Of a stretch of DNA of 64,000 nt, positions 25,214 through 34,234 are shown piece after piece. The position numbers were made by a program, and so were the translations under genes. This DNA is from Pseudonocardia sp. EC080619-01 (lineage in GTDB: Bacteria > Actinomycetota > Actinomycetes > Mycobacteriales > Pseudonocardiaceae). Within the stretch, counting starts at the first letter, position 1; every line of letters starts with the position of its first letter. The stretch covers positions 4,820,501 through 4,884,500 of the forward strand of contig NZ_CP012184.1 of assembly GCF_001420995.1 (NCBI RefSeq). The letters run 5' to 3'. A model generated the notes under the pieces. That model did no database searches, was not told the origin of the DNA, and worked only from the letters and a program-made list of their open reading frames with translations.

Positions 25214-27393
25214 CGCCCGGCGCCGGCCGTGGTCCCGCCCGGCGCCACGGTGGCCGCCGGCTCGCCCGGCACCACGGCGGTGGCCTCGGCGCTCCCGGTC
25301 TCGGCGAGCAGCCGCGCCGCGGTGACGAGCAGCGGCAGCACGGTCACCGCCGCCGTGCCGTCCTCGGTCCGCACCGCCAGGTCCAGCACGGGCGTCAGCG
25401 ACAGGTGCTCCAGCACGAGGGTGCCCGCCGGGTCGGTGGACGGCTGCGCGGCGACCCACCAGTCCTTCGCGCCCGGGGCGAGCTCCTCGGCCAGCAGCGC
25501 CGCGGCACCGACGGCGACGCCGTCCAGCACCGCGGGCACCTTCCGCTCGGCGGCGCGCGCCAGGAACCCGGCGAGCACGACCAGGTCGGTCCCGCCGACG
25601 GTCCGCAGCAGCGCGAGCGGGTCGCGCACGTGCGGCCGGGCGCGGCGCAGCGCGTCCCGGATCGCGACGGCCTTCCGCATCCAGGCGCGGTCGTCGATCC
25701 CGGAGGCCCGCCCGACGACGGCGACCGGCTCGGCCCCGGTCAGCGCGGCCACGAGGGTGGCGGCCGGGGTGGTGACGCCGACGGCGAGGGTCGCCGGGAC
25801 CAGCACGTCCGCACCGGCGTCGATCTCGGAGTCGGCGAGCCGCCGCCCCGTCCGCCAGGCGGCCTCGGTCTGCTCCGCGGTGAGCGCGTCCTCGCGGTCG
25901 ATGCGTCCCGTCCCGCGGGTGACGACGTAGCCGGACTCGGTGCCGTCCGCGCCGGCGGCGAGGCCGACGTCGACGGTGCGGACGGCCGCGCCCGCCGCGC
26001 GTGCGGCGACGGCGACCGGCAGGCGTCCGGCCGCGGCGGCCGTCGCCCGGGTCGCCGAGACCTCCGGCGGGTAGGCGGACACGCCGAGCGCGGCGATCCC
26101 GTGGTCGGCCGCGAGGAGCACGACGCGGGCGTCGAGCGGGGGGCGCGGCGGGCACTCGGTCTGGCAGGACGCCAGCCACACGCCGAGCTCGCCGAGCCGC
26201 CCGAGGCCCCCGGTGGGGGCCGCGAGGCCCTCGACGAGCGCGACGGCCTCCCGCCGGGTCCGCAGGTCGGGGCGCCCGACGGCGGCGGGGACGATCGGCT
26301 CGTCGCCCTCGGCCGGGTCCGGAGCCGGAGTGGGCGCCGGGGTCGGAGAGGGCGCCGGGGTCGGGGCGGGTGCCCCGGAGACGGCGGCCGGTGCGGCCGA
26401 TGCCGGGGCGTCGGTGGGCGGCTGCGCCGGGATCGGCCCGGTACCGGCGGACCCGGGCCCGCCGGTCCCGGGCGTACCGGGAGCGGAGGTGCCGGTTCCG
26501 GAGGTGCGGGGGTCGGAGGTGCCGGGGTCGGGCGTTCCAGGACCGGGCGTGCCGGGATCGACGGTTCCCGGGACCCCGGCCGGGGTCCCGGCGACGTCGC
26601 CGCCCGGCCCGGCGATGCCGTCGTCCGGCCCGACGATGCCGCTCGCGGCGCCGTCCTGCTCCTCCGCGGGCGCGTCGGCCCGGACCGGGACACCCATCAC
26701 CGGTCGCCCCGCCCGGGACACCGGCGTCGTGGCGGCCGGAGCGACGGGGCTCGCCGGCCCGTCCGCAGCCACCGCACCCGGGGCCGGGGCCGCGGACGGG
26801 GCCGCCGGTGCGGTCGCGGGCGACGCCGGTCCCGCGGTCCCGGGGAGCCCGGACGCCGGGAGCCGCAGCGGCCGCCCGGCCACCACCAGCACCGTCTCCT
26901 CGCACACCGCCGCGAGCGTCGCGTTCAGCTCGCCCAGGCGGTCCCGGAACAGCCGCCCGGACCGGGTCTCGGGCACCACACCCAGGCCGGTCTCGGCGGA
27001 CACCAGGACGAGCGGTCCCGGCGCCGCGGCGACGGCCGCCACCAGACCGTCGACGGCGTCGTCCACCTCGGGCAGCGGGCCGGTCCGCTCCCAGGCGGCG
27101 GCGTCGTCGAGGACGCCGGTCAGCCAGGTCGCGAGGTCGTCGACGAGCACCGGGCCACCGGTCGCCAGCGCGGCGGCGAGACCGGGCCCCGAGGTGATCT
27201 CCTCGGTCGTCCATTCCGGCGGCCTGCGGCCGGTGTGCGCGGCGATCCGCGCGTCCCACTCGGCGTCGCCGGGGATCCGCCGCCCGGTCGCGAGGTAGCG
27301 GACCGCCGTCCCGTCACCGAGGAGCCCCTCGGCGTACCGGGACTTGCCGGACCGGGTGCCACCGAGGACGAGTGTCGCGTTCACGCCGCTCAT
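25210..27393 (-). CDS. cobUT: Fused CobU kinase/guanylyltransferase and CobT phosphoribosyltransferase
   Basis: 727 residues. Residues 1-182 are CobU: P-loop GGTRSGKS at 11-18, the RYLATGRR strand, VDDLATWL at about 84-91 and a full C-terminal helix. Residues about 183-372 are a low-complexity Ala/Pro/Gly/Thr linker. Residues about 373-727 are a complete CobT: RREAVALVEGLAAPTGGLGRLGELGVWLA, VVLLAADHGIAALGVSAYPPEV, GGTDLVVLAGFLARAAERKVPAVLDGVAVGAAALLA. CobU phosphorylates and guanylylates adenosylcobinamide; CobT activates the lower base; CobS, encoded next, joins the products. ATG at 27393 gives MSGVNATLVLGG; the GTG three codons on is an alternative. Confidence 0.9.
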   Translation of the reverse strand: MSGVNATLVLGGTRSGKSRYAEGLLGDGTAVRYLATGRRIPGDAEWDARIAAHTGRRPPEWTTEEITSGPGLAAALATGGPVLVDDLATWLTGVLDDAAAWERTGPLPEVDDAVDGLVAAVAAAPGPLVLVSAETGLGVVPETRSGRLFRDRLGELNATLAAVCEETVLVVAGRPLRLPASGLPGTAGPASPATAPAAPSAAPAPGAVAADGPASPVAPAATTPVSRAGRPVMGVPVRADAPAEEQDGAASGIVGPDDGIAGPGGDVAGTPAGVPGTVDPGTPGPGTPDPGTSDPRTSGTGTSAPGTPGTGGPGSAGTGPIPAQPPTDAPASAAPAAVSGAPAPTPAPSPTPAPTPAPDPAEGDEPIVPAAVGRPDLRTRREAVALVEGLAAPTGGLGRLGELGVWLASCQTECPPRPPLDARVVLLAADHGIAALGVSAYPPEVSATRATAAAAGRLPVAVAARAAGAAVRTVDVGLAAGADGTESGYVVTRGTGRIDREDALTAEQTEAAWRTGRRLADSEIDAGADVLVPATLAVGVTTPAATLVAALTGAEPVAVVGRASGIDDRAWMRKAVAIRDALRRARPHVRDPLALLRTVGGTDLVVLAGFLARAAERKVPAVLDGVAVGAAALLAEELAPGAKDWWVAAQPSTDPAGTLVLEHLSLTPVLDLAVRTEDGTAAVTVLPLLVTAARLLAETGSAEATAVVPGEPAATVAPGGTTAGAGR
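26283..26848 (-). repeat. Low-complexity linker repeats within the CobU-CobT fusion
   Basis: Codes for PGTPGPGTPDPGTSDPRTSG-like and APTPAPSPTPAPTPAP-like runs. Short imperfect units of 6 to 12 bases make this a slippage-prone, frame-neutral segment joining two complete enzyme domains. Confidence 0.7.
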
Positions 27394-27505
27394 GGTGGCG
27401 CACGCGGTCCGGCCGGCTTCCGGAAGGTGCGCGATCATCGTCGTCGCGCCGGGACCGCCGCCGGACGGACCGCCGCTGACCTGGCCGGACGGCCCCGGCA
27501 CGACG

Positions 27506-27535
27506 ACGGCCCGGCCCCCGTGGGGGCCGGGCCGT
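27506..27535 (-). terminator. Hairpin terminator downstream of the DUF3043 gene
   Basis: ACGGCCCGGCCCCC and its exact complement, 14 bp, separated by GT (effective loop about four bases). Lies 17 bp after the DUF3043 stop and upstream of cobUT, so it insulates the cobalamin operon. Confidence 0.75.
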
Positions 27536-27551
27536 GCGTCACGGGCGGAGC

Positions 27552-28217
27552 TCAGACGGTGTCGCCGCGCTTGACGCGGGGCTTGGGCACCCGCATCCGG
27601 CGTGGCTGGGTGGCGCGCGAGAAGGCGTACCAGCCGGTCGGCAGGCCCTTGATCTCCTCGTCCGGGAACTTCGCGCGGGCCTTCTTCAGGACCTGCATGC
27701 CCAGCAGCGTCCCCTCGACGATCATCACGGCCAGCATCAGGAACGTGAACAGCGTGACGTACTGCTGGATGAACGGGTTCTGGATCAGCGCCGCCACCAG
27801 GACGAGCGCCGCCAGCGGCAGGAACAGGCCGATGACGTGCGGGCGCGAGTCGACGATGTCTCGGACGTGGGCGCGCACCTTGCCGCGGTCGCGGGGGAGG
27901 AGCACGCGGTCGTCGCCGGCGTCCATCCGGCGGCGGCGCTCGAGGGACTGCGCGCGGCGCTGGTCCTTCGAGGGACGGTTGGCCTTGGCCAGCTTCGCGG
28001 CCTCCCGCTGGGTACGCGGCGGGGGCGGAGCAGGACCGCGGCGCTTGCCCTCGGCGTCACGGCGCTTCGGCGTCGCCCGGCCCTTGCCGGCGGTGGTGTG
28101 CGGGCGCGTGGTGTCCGCGCCGTCGTCCTCCGTGCCCGTCGCGTCCGTGCCCGCCGAGGAGTCGACGGCTGTCTGACCAGCCGGGTCGGAGCTCTCGGAA
28201 CGGCGCAGGAACCTCAC
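27552..28217 (-). CDS. DUF3043 membrane protein
   Basis: 221 residues. The first 110 are charged and disordered (Lys/Arg/Pro/Glu-rich, with a KRRDAEGKRRG segment). Two transmembrane helices follow (HVIGLFLPLAALVLVAALIQ and a second at VTLFTFLMLAVMIVEGTLLG), then a basic tail ending RVPKPRVKRGDTV. Family equals Rv2206 in the same neighbourhood of M. tuberculosis (from memory). Function unknown. The GTG at 28217 begins the usual VRFLRRS start. Confidence 0.82.
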   Translation of the reverse strand: MRFLRRSESSDPAGQTAVDSSAGTDATGTEDDGADTTRPHTTAGKGRATPKRRDAEGKRRGPAPPPPRTQREAAKLAKANRPSKDQRRAQSLERRRRMDAGDDRVLLPRDRGKVRAHVRDIVDSRPHVIGLFLPLAALVLVAALIQNPFIQQYVTLFTFLMLAVMIVEGTLLGMQVLKKARAKFPDEEIKGLPTGWYAFSRATQPRRMRVPKPRVKRGDTV

Positions 28218-28254
28218 AGCTCTCACAATACGGGCCGCGGCTAGCCTCGCCCGC

Positions 28255-29382
28255 ATGCGGATCGTGGTGGCTCCCGACTCCTTCGGCGGAACGCTCAGCG
28301 CGCGGGAGGCCGCGGACGCGATCGCTGCGGGCTGGCGGCGCGCCGCGCCCGGCGACGACGTCCGGATCGTCCCCCTCGCCGACGGGGGCACCGGGTTCGC
28401 CGAGGTGCTCCACACCGCGCTCGGCGGGACCGTGCACAGCCGCGAGGTGACGGGCCCGCTGGGTGACCCCGTCACCGGCTCGTGGCTGCAGGTCGGCGAC
28501 ACCGCCTACCTGGAGTGCGCGTCGGCCTGCGGGCTGCACCACGTCGCCCGCGAGGACCGGCTGCCCGGGGTGGCGCGCACCGCGACGACCTACGGCGTCG
28601 GTGAGCTGGTGGCCGACGCACGGGACGCCGGGGTGACCCGGATCGTCGTCGGGCTGGGCGGGTCGGCCACCACCGACGGCGGCGCCGGGATGCTCGCCGC
28701 GCTCGGTGCCGCCCCGGTCGACGAGGACGGCCTCCCACTGCCGCTCGGCGGGGCGGCGCTGGCCACCTGCGACCGGCTCGCGGGCGCGCCCGGGCTCGGC
28801 GGCATCGAGCTCGTCGCCGCCTCGGACGTCGACAACCCGTTGCTCGGCCCGCACGGCGCCGCCGCCGTGTTCGGCCCGCAGAAGGGCGCCGACGACGCCG
28901 CGGTCGCCGAGCTGGACGCGGCGCTCGGCGTGTTCGCCGGGGTGCTGGCGACGCTCGCGGGCCGCGACGTCCGGGACGAGGCCGCGGCCGGCGCCGCCGG
29001 TGGGCTCGGCGCCGCGCTGCTCGCGCTGGGCGCCCGGGTGGAGTCCGGGGCGGGTCTGGTCCGCGAGCTGGTCGGCCTGGACGCCGAGCTGGACGCCGCG
29101 GCCGCAACCGGCGGCCTCGCCGTCACGGGGGAGGGGAGCTTCGACTGGCAGTCGCTGCGGGGGAAGCTGATCACCGCCGTCGCCCGGGGTGCGGCCGACC
29201 GCGGGATGCCGTGCGTGGTGCTGGCCGGTCAGGTGAGCGTCGGGCGCCGCGAGGCCGGCGCCGCCGGGGTGGACTCCGCGCACGGCGTCGCCGAGGAGTT
29301 CGGGCTGGACGCGTCGATGGCCGACCCCGCCGGGACCCTCGCCGAGCTGGCCGCCCGGGTCGCCCCCCGCTGGAGCCGGTGA
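28255..29382 (+). CDS. glxK: Glycerate 2-kinase (GlxK family)
   Basis: 375 residues. Begins MRIVVAPDSFGGTLSAREAADAIAAGW, with PLADGGTGFAE, the GLGGSATTDGGAGMLAALGA loop, DVDNPLLGPHGAAAVFGPQKGA and TGEGSFDWQSLRGK: all diagnostic for glycerate kinase. Phosphorylates glycerate with ATP. ATG at 28255, divergent from the DUF3043 gene with 37 bp between. Confidence 0.94.
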   Translation: MRIVVAPDSFGGTLSAREAADAIAAGWRRAAPGDDVRIVPLADGGTGFAEVLHTALGGTVHSREVTGPLGDPVTGSWLQVGDTAYLECASACGLHHVAREDRLPGVARTATTYGVGELVADARDAGVTRIVVGLGGSATTDGGAGMLAALGAAPVDEDGLPLPLGGAALATCDRLAGAPGLGGIELVAASDVDNPLLGPHGAAAVFGPQKGADDAAVAELDAALGVFAGVLATLAGRDVRDEAAAGAAGGLGAALLALGARVESGAGLVRELVGLDAELDAAAATGGLAVTGEGSFDWQSLRGKLITAVARGAADRGMPCVVLAGQVSVGRREAGAAGVDSAHGVAEEFGLDASMADPAGTLAELAARVAPRWSR

Positions 29383-29447
29383 CGCCCGCCACGCCCTCGT
29401 TCGGCGAACGGGGGATCGCCGGAACGCTGGACCCGCCCGGGACGTCG

Positions 29448-29453
29448 TAGTAT
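29448..29453 (+). promoter_or_regulatory. Possible -10 element of erpA
   Basis: TAGTAT lies 64 bp upstream of the erpA start in an otherwise G/C-rich gap. No good -35 hexamer is visible at 16-18 bp. Tentative. Confidence 0.3.
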
Positions 29454-29517
29454 GGACACCGGTACGAACGCCGCCTGTCCCGGGATTACGGCGGACCCGC
29501 ACGTTGTTGGGAGAGCC

Positions 29518-29874
29518 ATGACCGTCGATAACGCCACCGACACCCAGACCCACGGCGTGGAGCTGTCCGACGCCGCGGCCGTCAAGGCCCGCACCCTGCT
29601 CGAGCAGGAGGGCCGCGACGACATGCACCTGCGCATCGCGGTGCAGCCGGGTGGCTGCGCCGGTCTGCGCTACCAGCTGTTCTTCGACGACCGCTCGCTC
29701 GACGGCGACCTGTTCCGCGACTTCCACGGCCTCAAGGTCGGTGTCGACCGGATGAGCGCGCCGTACCTGCAGGGCGCGACCATCGACTTCGTCGACACCA
29801 TCGAGAAGCAGGGCTTCACGATCGACAACCCGAACGCCGGGGGCTCCTGCGCCTGCGGTGACTCGTTCAACTGA
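29518..29874 (+). CDS. erpA: A-type iron-sulfur cluster carrier
   Basis: 118 residues. HesB/IscA fold with the three cluster-binding cysteines C47 (QPGGCAGLRY) and C111, C113 (GGSCACGDSFN). Delivers Fe-S clusters to apo-proteins; LipA, encoded in this window, is a typical client. The ATG at 29518 follows GGGAGAG at suitable spacing. Confidence 0.94.
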   Translation: MTVDNATDTQTHGVELSDAAAVKARTLLEQEGRDDMHLRIAVQPGGCAGLRYQLFFDDRSLDGDLFRDFHGLKVGVDRMSAPYLQGATIDFVDTIEKQGFTIDNPNAGGSCACGDSFN

Positions 29875-29905
29875 TCCTGGGCTGAGCCGCAGGTCAGACG
29901 CTCGG

Positions 29906-29949
29906 ACGGGCCTCGTCCTGATCATCATGATCGGGACGGGGCCCGTTTC
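29906..29949 (+). terminator. Terminator after erpA
   Basis: Long imperfect hairpin (ACGGGCCTCGTCCTGATCA pairing with TGATCGGGACGGGGCCCGT around a TCA loop) followed by TTT. The only hairpin in the window with even a short T run. Confidence 0.7.
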
Positions 29950-29969
29950 CGTGTCGTAGGGTGCCCGTC

Positions 29970-30947
29970 GTGCCTATTGCCGTGACGGGATCCATCGCTT
30001 CTGACAACCTGATGCACTTCCCCGGGAAGTTCTCCGAGCAGATCCTCGCCGAGCAGCTCGACCGGATCTCGGTCAGCTTCCTCGTCGACGACCTGACGGT
30101 CCGCCGGGGCGGGGTGGCCGGGAACATCGCGTTCGCGCTCGGTGTGCTCGGCCAGAACCCGGTGCTCATCGGGGCGGTGGGTGCCGACTTCGCCGAGTAC
30201 AGGAAGGTGCTGGACGACCTGGGCGTCGACACCTCCGGCGTGCACACCCACGACGACGTGCACACCGCCCGCTTCGTCTGCACCACCGACGACGACATGC
30301 GCCAGATCGCGTCCTTCTACACCGGCGCGATGGCCAAGTCCTCCGAGATCGAGCTGGCCCCGATCGCCGAGCGCGTCGGCGGCTTCGAGCTGGTGCTCAT
30401 CGGCGCCAGCGACCCGGACGCCATGGTCCGCCACACCGACGAGTGCCGCGAGAAGGGCTACCCGTTCCTCGCGGACCCGTCCCAGCAGCTGGCCCGGATG
30501 GAGGGCCCCGAGGTGAAGCGCCTGATCGAGGGCGCGAAGTTCCTCGTGACGAACGACTACGAGTACGAGCTGCTGCTCAAGAAGACCGGCTGGTCCGAGG
30601 CCGAGATCGCCTCGAAGGTCGGCACCCGGATCACCACCTTCGGCGAGAAGGGTGCGGTGATCGTCGAGTCCGACGGCACCGAGACCCGGGTCGACGTCGT
30701 CCCGCCGACCCAGCAGGTCGACCCGACCGGCGTCGGCGACGCCTGGCGCGCCGGCTTCCTCACCGCGCTGAACGGCGGCCTGTCCGTGGAGCGCTCCGCG
30801 CAGCTGGGCGCGCTCATCGCGACCTACGTGCTGGAGTCCGACGGGCCGCAGGAGTGGACCCTGGACCGCACCGCCGCCCTGGCCCGCCTGCGCGACGCCT
30901 TCGGTGACGCCGCCGCGGACGAGATCGGCGCCGTCCTCCCGGCCTGA
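29970..30947 (+). CDS. adoK: PfkB-family adenosine kinase-like sugar kinase
   Basis: 325 residues. PfkB fold: IAVTGSIASDNLMHFPGKFSEQI, RRGGVAGNIAFALGVLGQNPVLIGAVGADF, and the C-terminal DPTGVGDAWRAGFL with the catalytic Asp. It closely follows the recalled sequence of M. tuberculosis AdoK (Rv2202c), which phosphorylates adenosine. The GTG at 29970 begins VPIAVTGS; the upstream GTG at 29961 would add only MPV. Confidence 0.87.
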   Translation: MPIAVTGSIASDNLMHFPGKFSEQILAEQLDRISVSFLVDDLTVRRGGVAGNIAFALGVLGQNPVLIGAVGADFAEYRKVLDDLGVDTSGVHTHDDVHTARFVCTTDDDMRQIASFYTGAMAKSSEIELAPIAERVGGFELVLIGASDPDAMVRHTDECREKGYPFLADPSQQLARMEGPEVKRLIEGAKFLVTNDYEYELLLKKTGWSEAEIASKVGTRITTFGEKGAVIVESDGTETRVDVVPPTQQVDPTGVGDAWRAGFLTALNGGLSVERSAQLGALIATYVLESDGPQEWTLDRTAALARLRDAFGDAAADEIGAVLPA

Positions 30948-30965
30948 CGCCGCCCCCGGAACGAC

Positions 30966-31003
30966 GAACGGCCGGTACCCGATCACTCGGGTACCGGCCG
31001 TTC
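30966..31003. terminator. Bidirectional hairpin terminator between adoK and asnB
   Basis: Perfect 17-bp stem GAACGGCCGGTACCCGA with a TCAC loop, between two convergent genes. Confidence 0.85.
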
Positions 31004-31019
31004 GGCCGTTCGGGGCGGG

Positions 31020-32966
31020 TCAGATCTTGACCGGGTAGCTCGGCGTCGGGACGTCCGGCACGATCCGCTTCTCGACGAAGATGCCGTGCCAGATCAGGAA
31101 GACCAGCACCGCCCAGATCCGCCGGGAGTGGTCGACCGGGCCCTCGCGGTGCGCGTCGAGCATGCGGTGCACGGCCTGCAGGTCGATCAGGTGCCCGGCA
31201 CCGGAGTTCTGCAGGATGTCCCGCGCCCACGCGTACATCTCGTCGCGCAGCCAGTGCCGGATCGGCACCGGGAAGCCCAGCTTCGGCCGGTTCAGCACGT
31301 GCGGCGGGATGATCCCCTCGCAGGCCCGGCGCAGCGCGTACTTCGTGGTGCCGTTCGCGCCGTGGGTGATCTTCTGCGACTGCGGCAGCGACGACGCGAT
31401 GTCGAAGACCTCGGGGTCGAGGAACGGCACCCGCAGCTCCAGCGAGTGCGCCATCGTCATCTTGTCCGCCTTGACCAGGATGTCGCCGCGCAGCCAGGTG
31501 AACAGGTCCACGTGCTGCATCCGGGCGACCGGGTCCCAGTCGTGGCTGGCGAAGTAGTGCGGCGCCGTCACGTCCTGGTGCGAGACGCGCGGGTCGTAGC
31601 CGCGCAGGACCTCGTGCAGCTGGTCGTCGCGGAAGATCCGGGCGTTGCCGTAGTAGCGCTGCTCCAGGCTGAGCGACCCGCGGCGCAGCAGGTCCTTGCC
31701 GCGCATCCCCTCGGGCATCTTGCGCGACGCCCGCCGCATGATCGGCCGCAGCGTGCCGGGCACCTTCTCGAACGGCGCCAGCGACAGCGGCTCGCGGTAG
31801 ATCGAGTAGCCGCCGAACAGCTCGTCGGCGCCCTCGCCGGAGAGCACCACCTTGACGTGCTCGCGGGCCTCGCGGGCGATGAACCACAGCGGGACCAGCG
31901 CCGGGTCGGCGACCGGGTCGTCGAGGTACCAGATGATGAGCGGCAGGGCCTCCATCATCTCGTCCGGCTTGACCGTGCGGACCACGTGGCGCACGCCGAT
32001 CGCGGCCGCGGACTCGGCGGCGACGTCGACCTCGGAGTAGCCCTCGCGCTCGAAGCCGGTGGTGAAGGTGATCAGGTTCGGGTTGTGCTCCTTGGCGAGC
32101 GCCGCGATCGCGGTCGAGTCGATCCCGCCGGAGAGGAACGCACCGACGGTGACGTCCGCGCGCATGTGCTTGGCGACCGAGTCGCGCAGCACGTCGGCGA
32201 TCTCGCCGTGCACGATCGCCTCGGCCTCGGCGCTGGCCGGGGCGTGGCTGGGCAGCGAGACGAACTTCGGCGCGAAGTAGCGCTGGTGCAGCGGCTCCTC
32301 GCCGGGCCGCACGGTCACGTGGGTGCCCGACTCGACGCGCGAGATCATGCGGTTCAGCGACATCGGCTCCGGGACGTACTGCAGCGTCAGGTAGTGCTGC
32401 AGCGCCGCCGGCTCCAGGTCCAGCCCGATGCCGAGCTCGCCGGCGAGCGCGAGGAGCGACTTCTTCTCACTGGCGAACGCGGTGCCCGCCGCGGTGGTGG
32501 CGAGGAACATCGGCTTGATGCCGAACGGGTCGCGGGCGACGAACAGCTCGCGCTCCACCGCGTCCCAGATGGCGAACGCGAACATGCCGCGCAGCCGCTG
32601 GACGGCGTCGGGGCCCCAGTAGTGGAAGGCCGCGACGATGACCTCGCCGTCGCCCTCGGTGGCGAAGGCGGCGTCGTAGTTCTCGATGAGCTCCTCGCGG
32701 AGCTCGGGGTAGTTGTAGATCTCCCCGTTGAAGACGATCGTGTACCGGGTGTCCTCACCGGGCACCGGTCCCCAGTGCAGGGGCTGGTGCGAGTGATCGA
32801 CGTCGATGATGGAGAGCCGGTTGAACCCGAGGACGAGATCGTGGTCGTTCCACGTAGCGCTCTCGTCGGGTCCCCGGTGCCGCGCACAGCGCAGCGCGTC
32901 GGCGATCGGCTCGACCCGGGTCGCGGCGTCCGCCCCGGCGGTCAGCAGTCCCAGCAGTCCGCACAC
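31020..32966 (-). CDS. asnB: Asparagine synthase (glutamine-hydrolysing)
   Basis: 648 residues. Starts MCGLLGLL, so Cys2 is the amidotransferase nucleophile after Met removal. The glutaminase domain shows RHRGPDES, LGFNRLSIIDVDHSHQPL and FNGEIYNYPELRE. The synthetase domain has the PPi loop FLSGGIDSTAIAALA near residue 265 and SGEGADELFGGY. In mycolata the same gene has also been linked to amidation of peptidoglycan diaminopimelate, as LtsA in corynebacteria (family knowledge), so the role could be either. GTG start at 32966. Confidence 0.9.
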   Translation of the reverse strand: MCGLLGLLTAGADAATRVEPIADALRCARHRGPDESATWNDHDLVLGFNRLSIIDVDHSHQPLHWGPVPGEDTRYTIVFNGEIYNYPELREELIENYDAAFATEGDGEVIVAAFHYWGPDAVQRLRGMFAFAIWDAVERELFVARDPFGIKPMFLATTAAGTAFASEKKSLLALAGELGIGLDLEPAALQHYLTLQYVPEPMSLNRMISRVESGTHVTVRPGEEPLHQRYFAPKFVSLPSHAPASAEAEAIVHGEIADVLRDSVAKHMRADVTVGAFLSGGIDSTAIAALAKEHNPNLITFTTGFEREGYSEVDVAAESAAAIGVRHVVRTVKPDEMMEALPLIIWYLDDPVADPALVPLWFIAREAREHVKVVLSGEGADELFGGYSIYREPLSLAPFEKVPGTLRPIMRRASRKMPEGMRGKDLLRRGSLSLEQRYYGNARIFRDDQLHEVLRGYDPRVSHQDVTAPHYFASHDWDPVARMQHVDLFTWLRGDILVKADKMTMAHSLELRVPFLDPEVFDIASSLPQSQKITHGANGTTKYALRRACEGIIPPHVLNRPKLGFPVPIRHWLRDEMYAWARDILQNSGAGHLIDLQAVHRMLDAHREGPVDHSRRIWAVLVFLIWHGIFVEKRIVPDVPTPSYPVKI

Positions 32967-33269
32967 ACGAATCAGTATGACGAGTCATCCGGACGGGTCT
33001 CGCGCGCCCCGGTGGCGAACGGCCTTCCTCCTGCGAGACTGCCGGTTTCCGCCGTCGGCGGGTGGCGTGGGACACGAACCCGCGGGCACCCCGGAGGGGG
33101 CGTCGGCCGGGGTGTTCGTCTAGTCTCTACGCGAGGTCGAAGACGGTGCTCCGAACGGGTGAGCGATGATCGCCTTCGGCCGCCCCGTGGTGACAGTGCC
33201 GGAATCAGAGCAAGGAAGAACGTGCTGGCAGTGCGGCTGACGCAGGAGACGACAGGAAGGCGGCACGCA
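32967..33269. other. Divergent promoter region between asnB and ctaC
   Basis: 303 bp with no convincing gene. It must hold both promoters. TAGTCT at 33121-33126 could be a -10 for ctaC, but no -35 is seen. AGGAAGG at 33254-33260 is the ctaC ribosome-binding site. Confidence 0.45.
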
Positions 33270-34220
33270 GTGGCCCGAACCGAAGGCCGCTCCCGGATAG
33301 CCCGGGCGGCGAAGCTCGGCGTGCTGGGCGTGCCGGCTCTGCTGGCACTGTCCGGTTGCTCGGTCGAGGAGGTCATCCGCTTCGGCTGGCCGGTCGGGGT
33401 GACCCCCGAGGCCGAGTCCATGCGGAACCTCTGGACCTGGTCCGCGATCGCCGCGCTCGTCGTCGGCGTCATCACCTGGGGCGTCATGTTCTGGGCGATG
33501 ATCTTCCACCGGAAGCGCAAGGACGACGACGGCTCGCTGCCGCGCCAGACGCAGTACAACCTGCCGGTCGAGATCGTCTTCACCGCGATCCCCACGGTGA
33601 TCGTCGCCGTGCTCTTCGGCTTCACCGTCAACGTGCAGAACTACATCGACAAGGAGGAGGCCACCGCGGGTGGACCGGCCGACCTCCGCGTCGACATCGT
33701 CGGCTTCCAGTGGAACTGGGAGTTCTCGTACCCGGACGAGACCGGTGCGAACGGCCAGGCCGTGAACACCCTCGGCACCAGCGACGTCATCCCGATCATG
33801 GTGCTGCCGACCGACCGGTCGATCGAGTTCACCCAGCGCTCGCCCGACGTGATCCACTCGTTCTACGTGCCGGAGTTCCTCTTCAAGCGTGACGTCTTCC
33901 CGTTCCCCGAGCGGAACGAGCAGGACAACACCTACGTGATCGACCGGATCGAGCGCGAGGGCGCCTTCGTCGGCCGGTGCGCCGAGCTCTGCGGCACGTA
34001 CCACTCGCAGATGAACTTCGAGGTGCGCGCGATCGAGCCCGCGCTGTTCGACCGCTACATCCAGCTCCGCAAGGAGACGAACCCGCAGACCGGGCAGCCC
34101 TACACCACCGGGGAGGCGCTGCAGGCGCTGAACTGCGGGGAGTGGTGCGCGCCGGAGGCGATCAGCACGAAGCCGTTCTCGACCGACCGTGGCCAGCTGG
34201 CCGCGCAGGTCACGGGCTGA
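33270..34220 (+). CDS. ctaC: Cytochrome c oxidase subunit II
   Basis: 316 residues. Lipoprotein-type signal (VLGVPALLALSGCS) at the N-terminus, two transmembrane helices (LWTWSAIAALVVGVITWGVMF; LPVEIVFTAIPTVIVAVLFGF), then a periplasmic cupredoxin domain with the CuA ligands in VIHSFYVPEF and GRCAELCGTYHSQM. Takes electrons from the bc1 complex to the aa3 oxidase. GTG at 33270 follows AGGAAGG with 9-bp spacing; in-frame upstream starts lack this. Confidence 0.93.
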   Translation: MARTEGRSRIARAAKLGVLGVPALLALSGCSVEEVIRFGWPVGVTPEAESMRNLWTWSAIAALVVGVITWGVMFWAMIFHRKRKDDDGSLPRQTQYNLPVEIVFTAIPTVIVAVLFGFTVNVQNYIDKEEATAGGPADLRVDIVGFQWNWEFSYPDETGANGQAVNTLGTSDVIPIMVLPTDRSIEFTQRSPDVIHSFYVPEFLFKRDVFPFPERNEQDNTYVIDRIEREGAFVGRCAELCGTYHSQMNFEVRAIEPALFDRYIQLRKETNPQTGQPYTTGEALQALNCGEWCAPEAISTKPFSTDRGQLAAQVTG

Positions 34221-34234
34221 GGGAGGGCGACACC

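Noticed and set aside
27394..27551. Cobalamin riboswitch upstream of the cobUT-cobS operon
   Set aside because: The 158-bp gap is mostly a terminator hairpin and I find no B12-box-like sequence.
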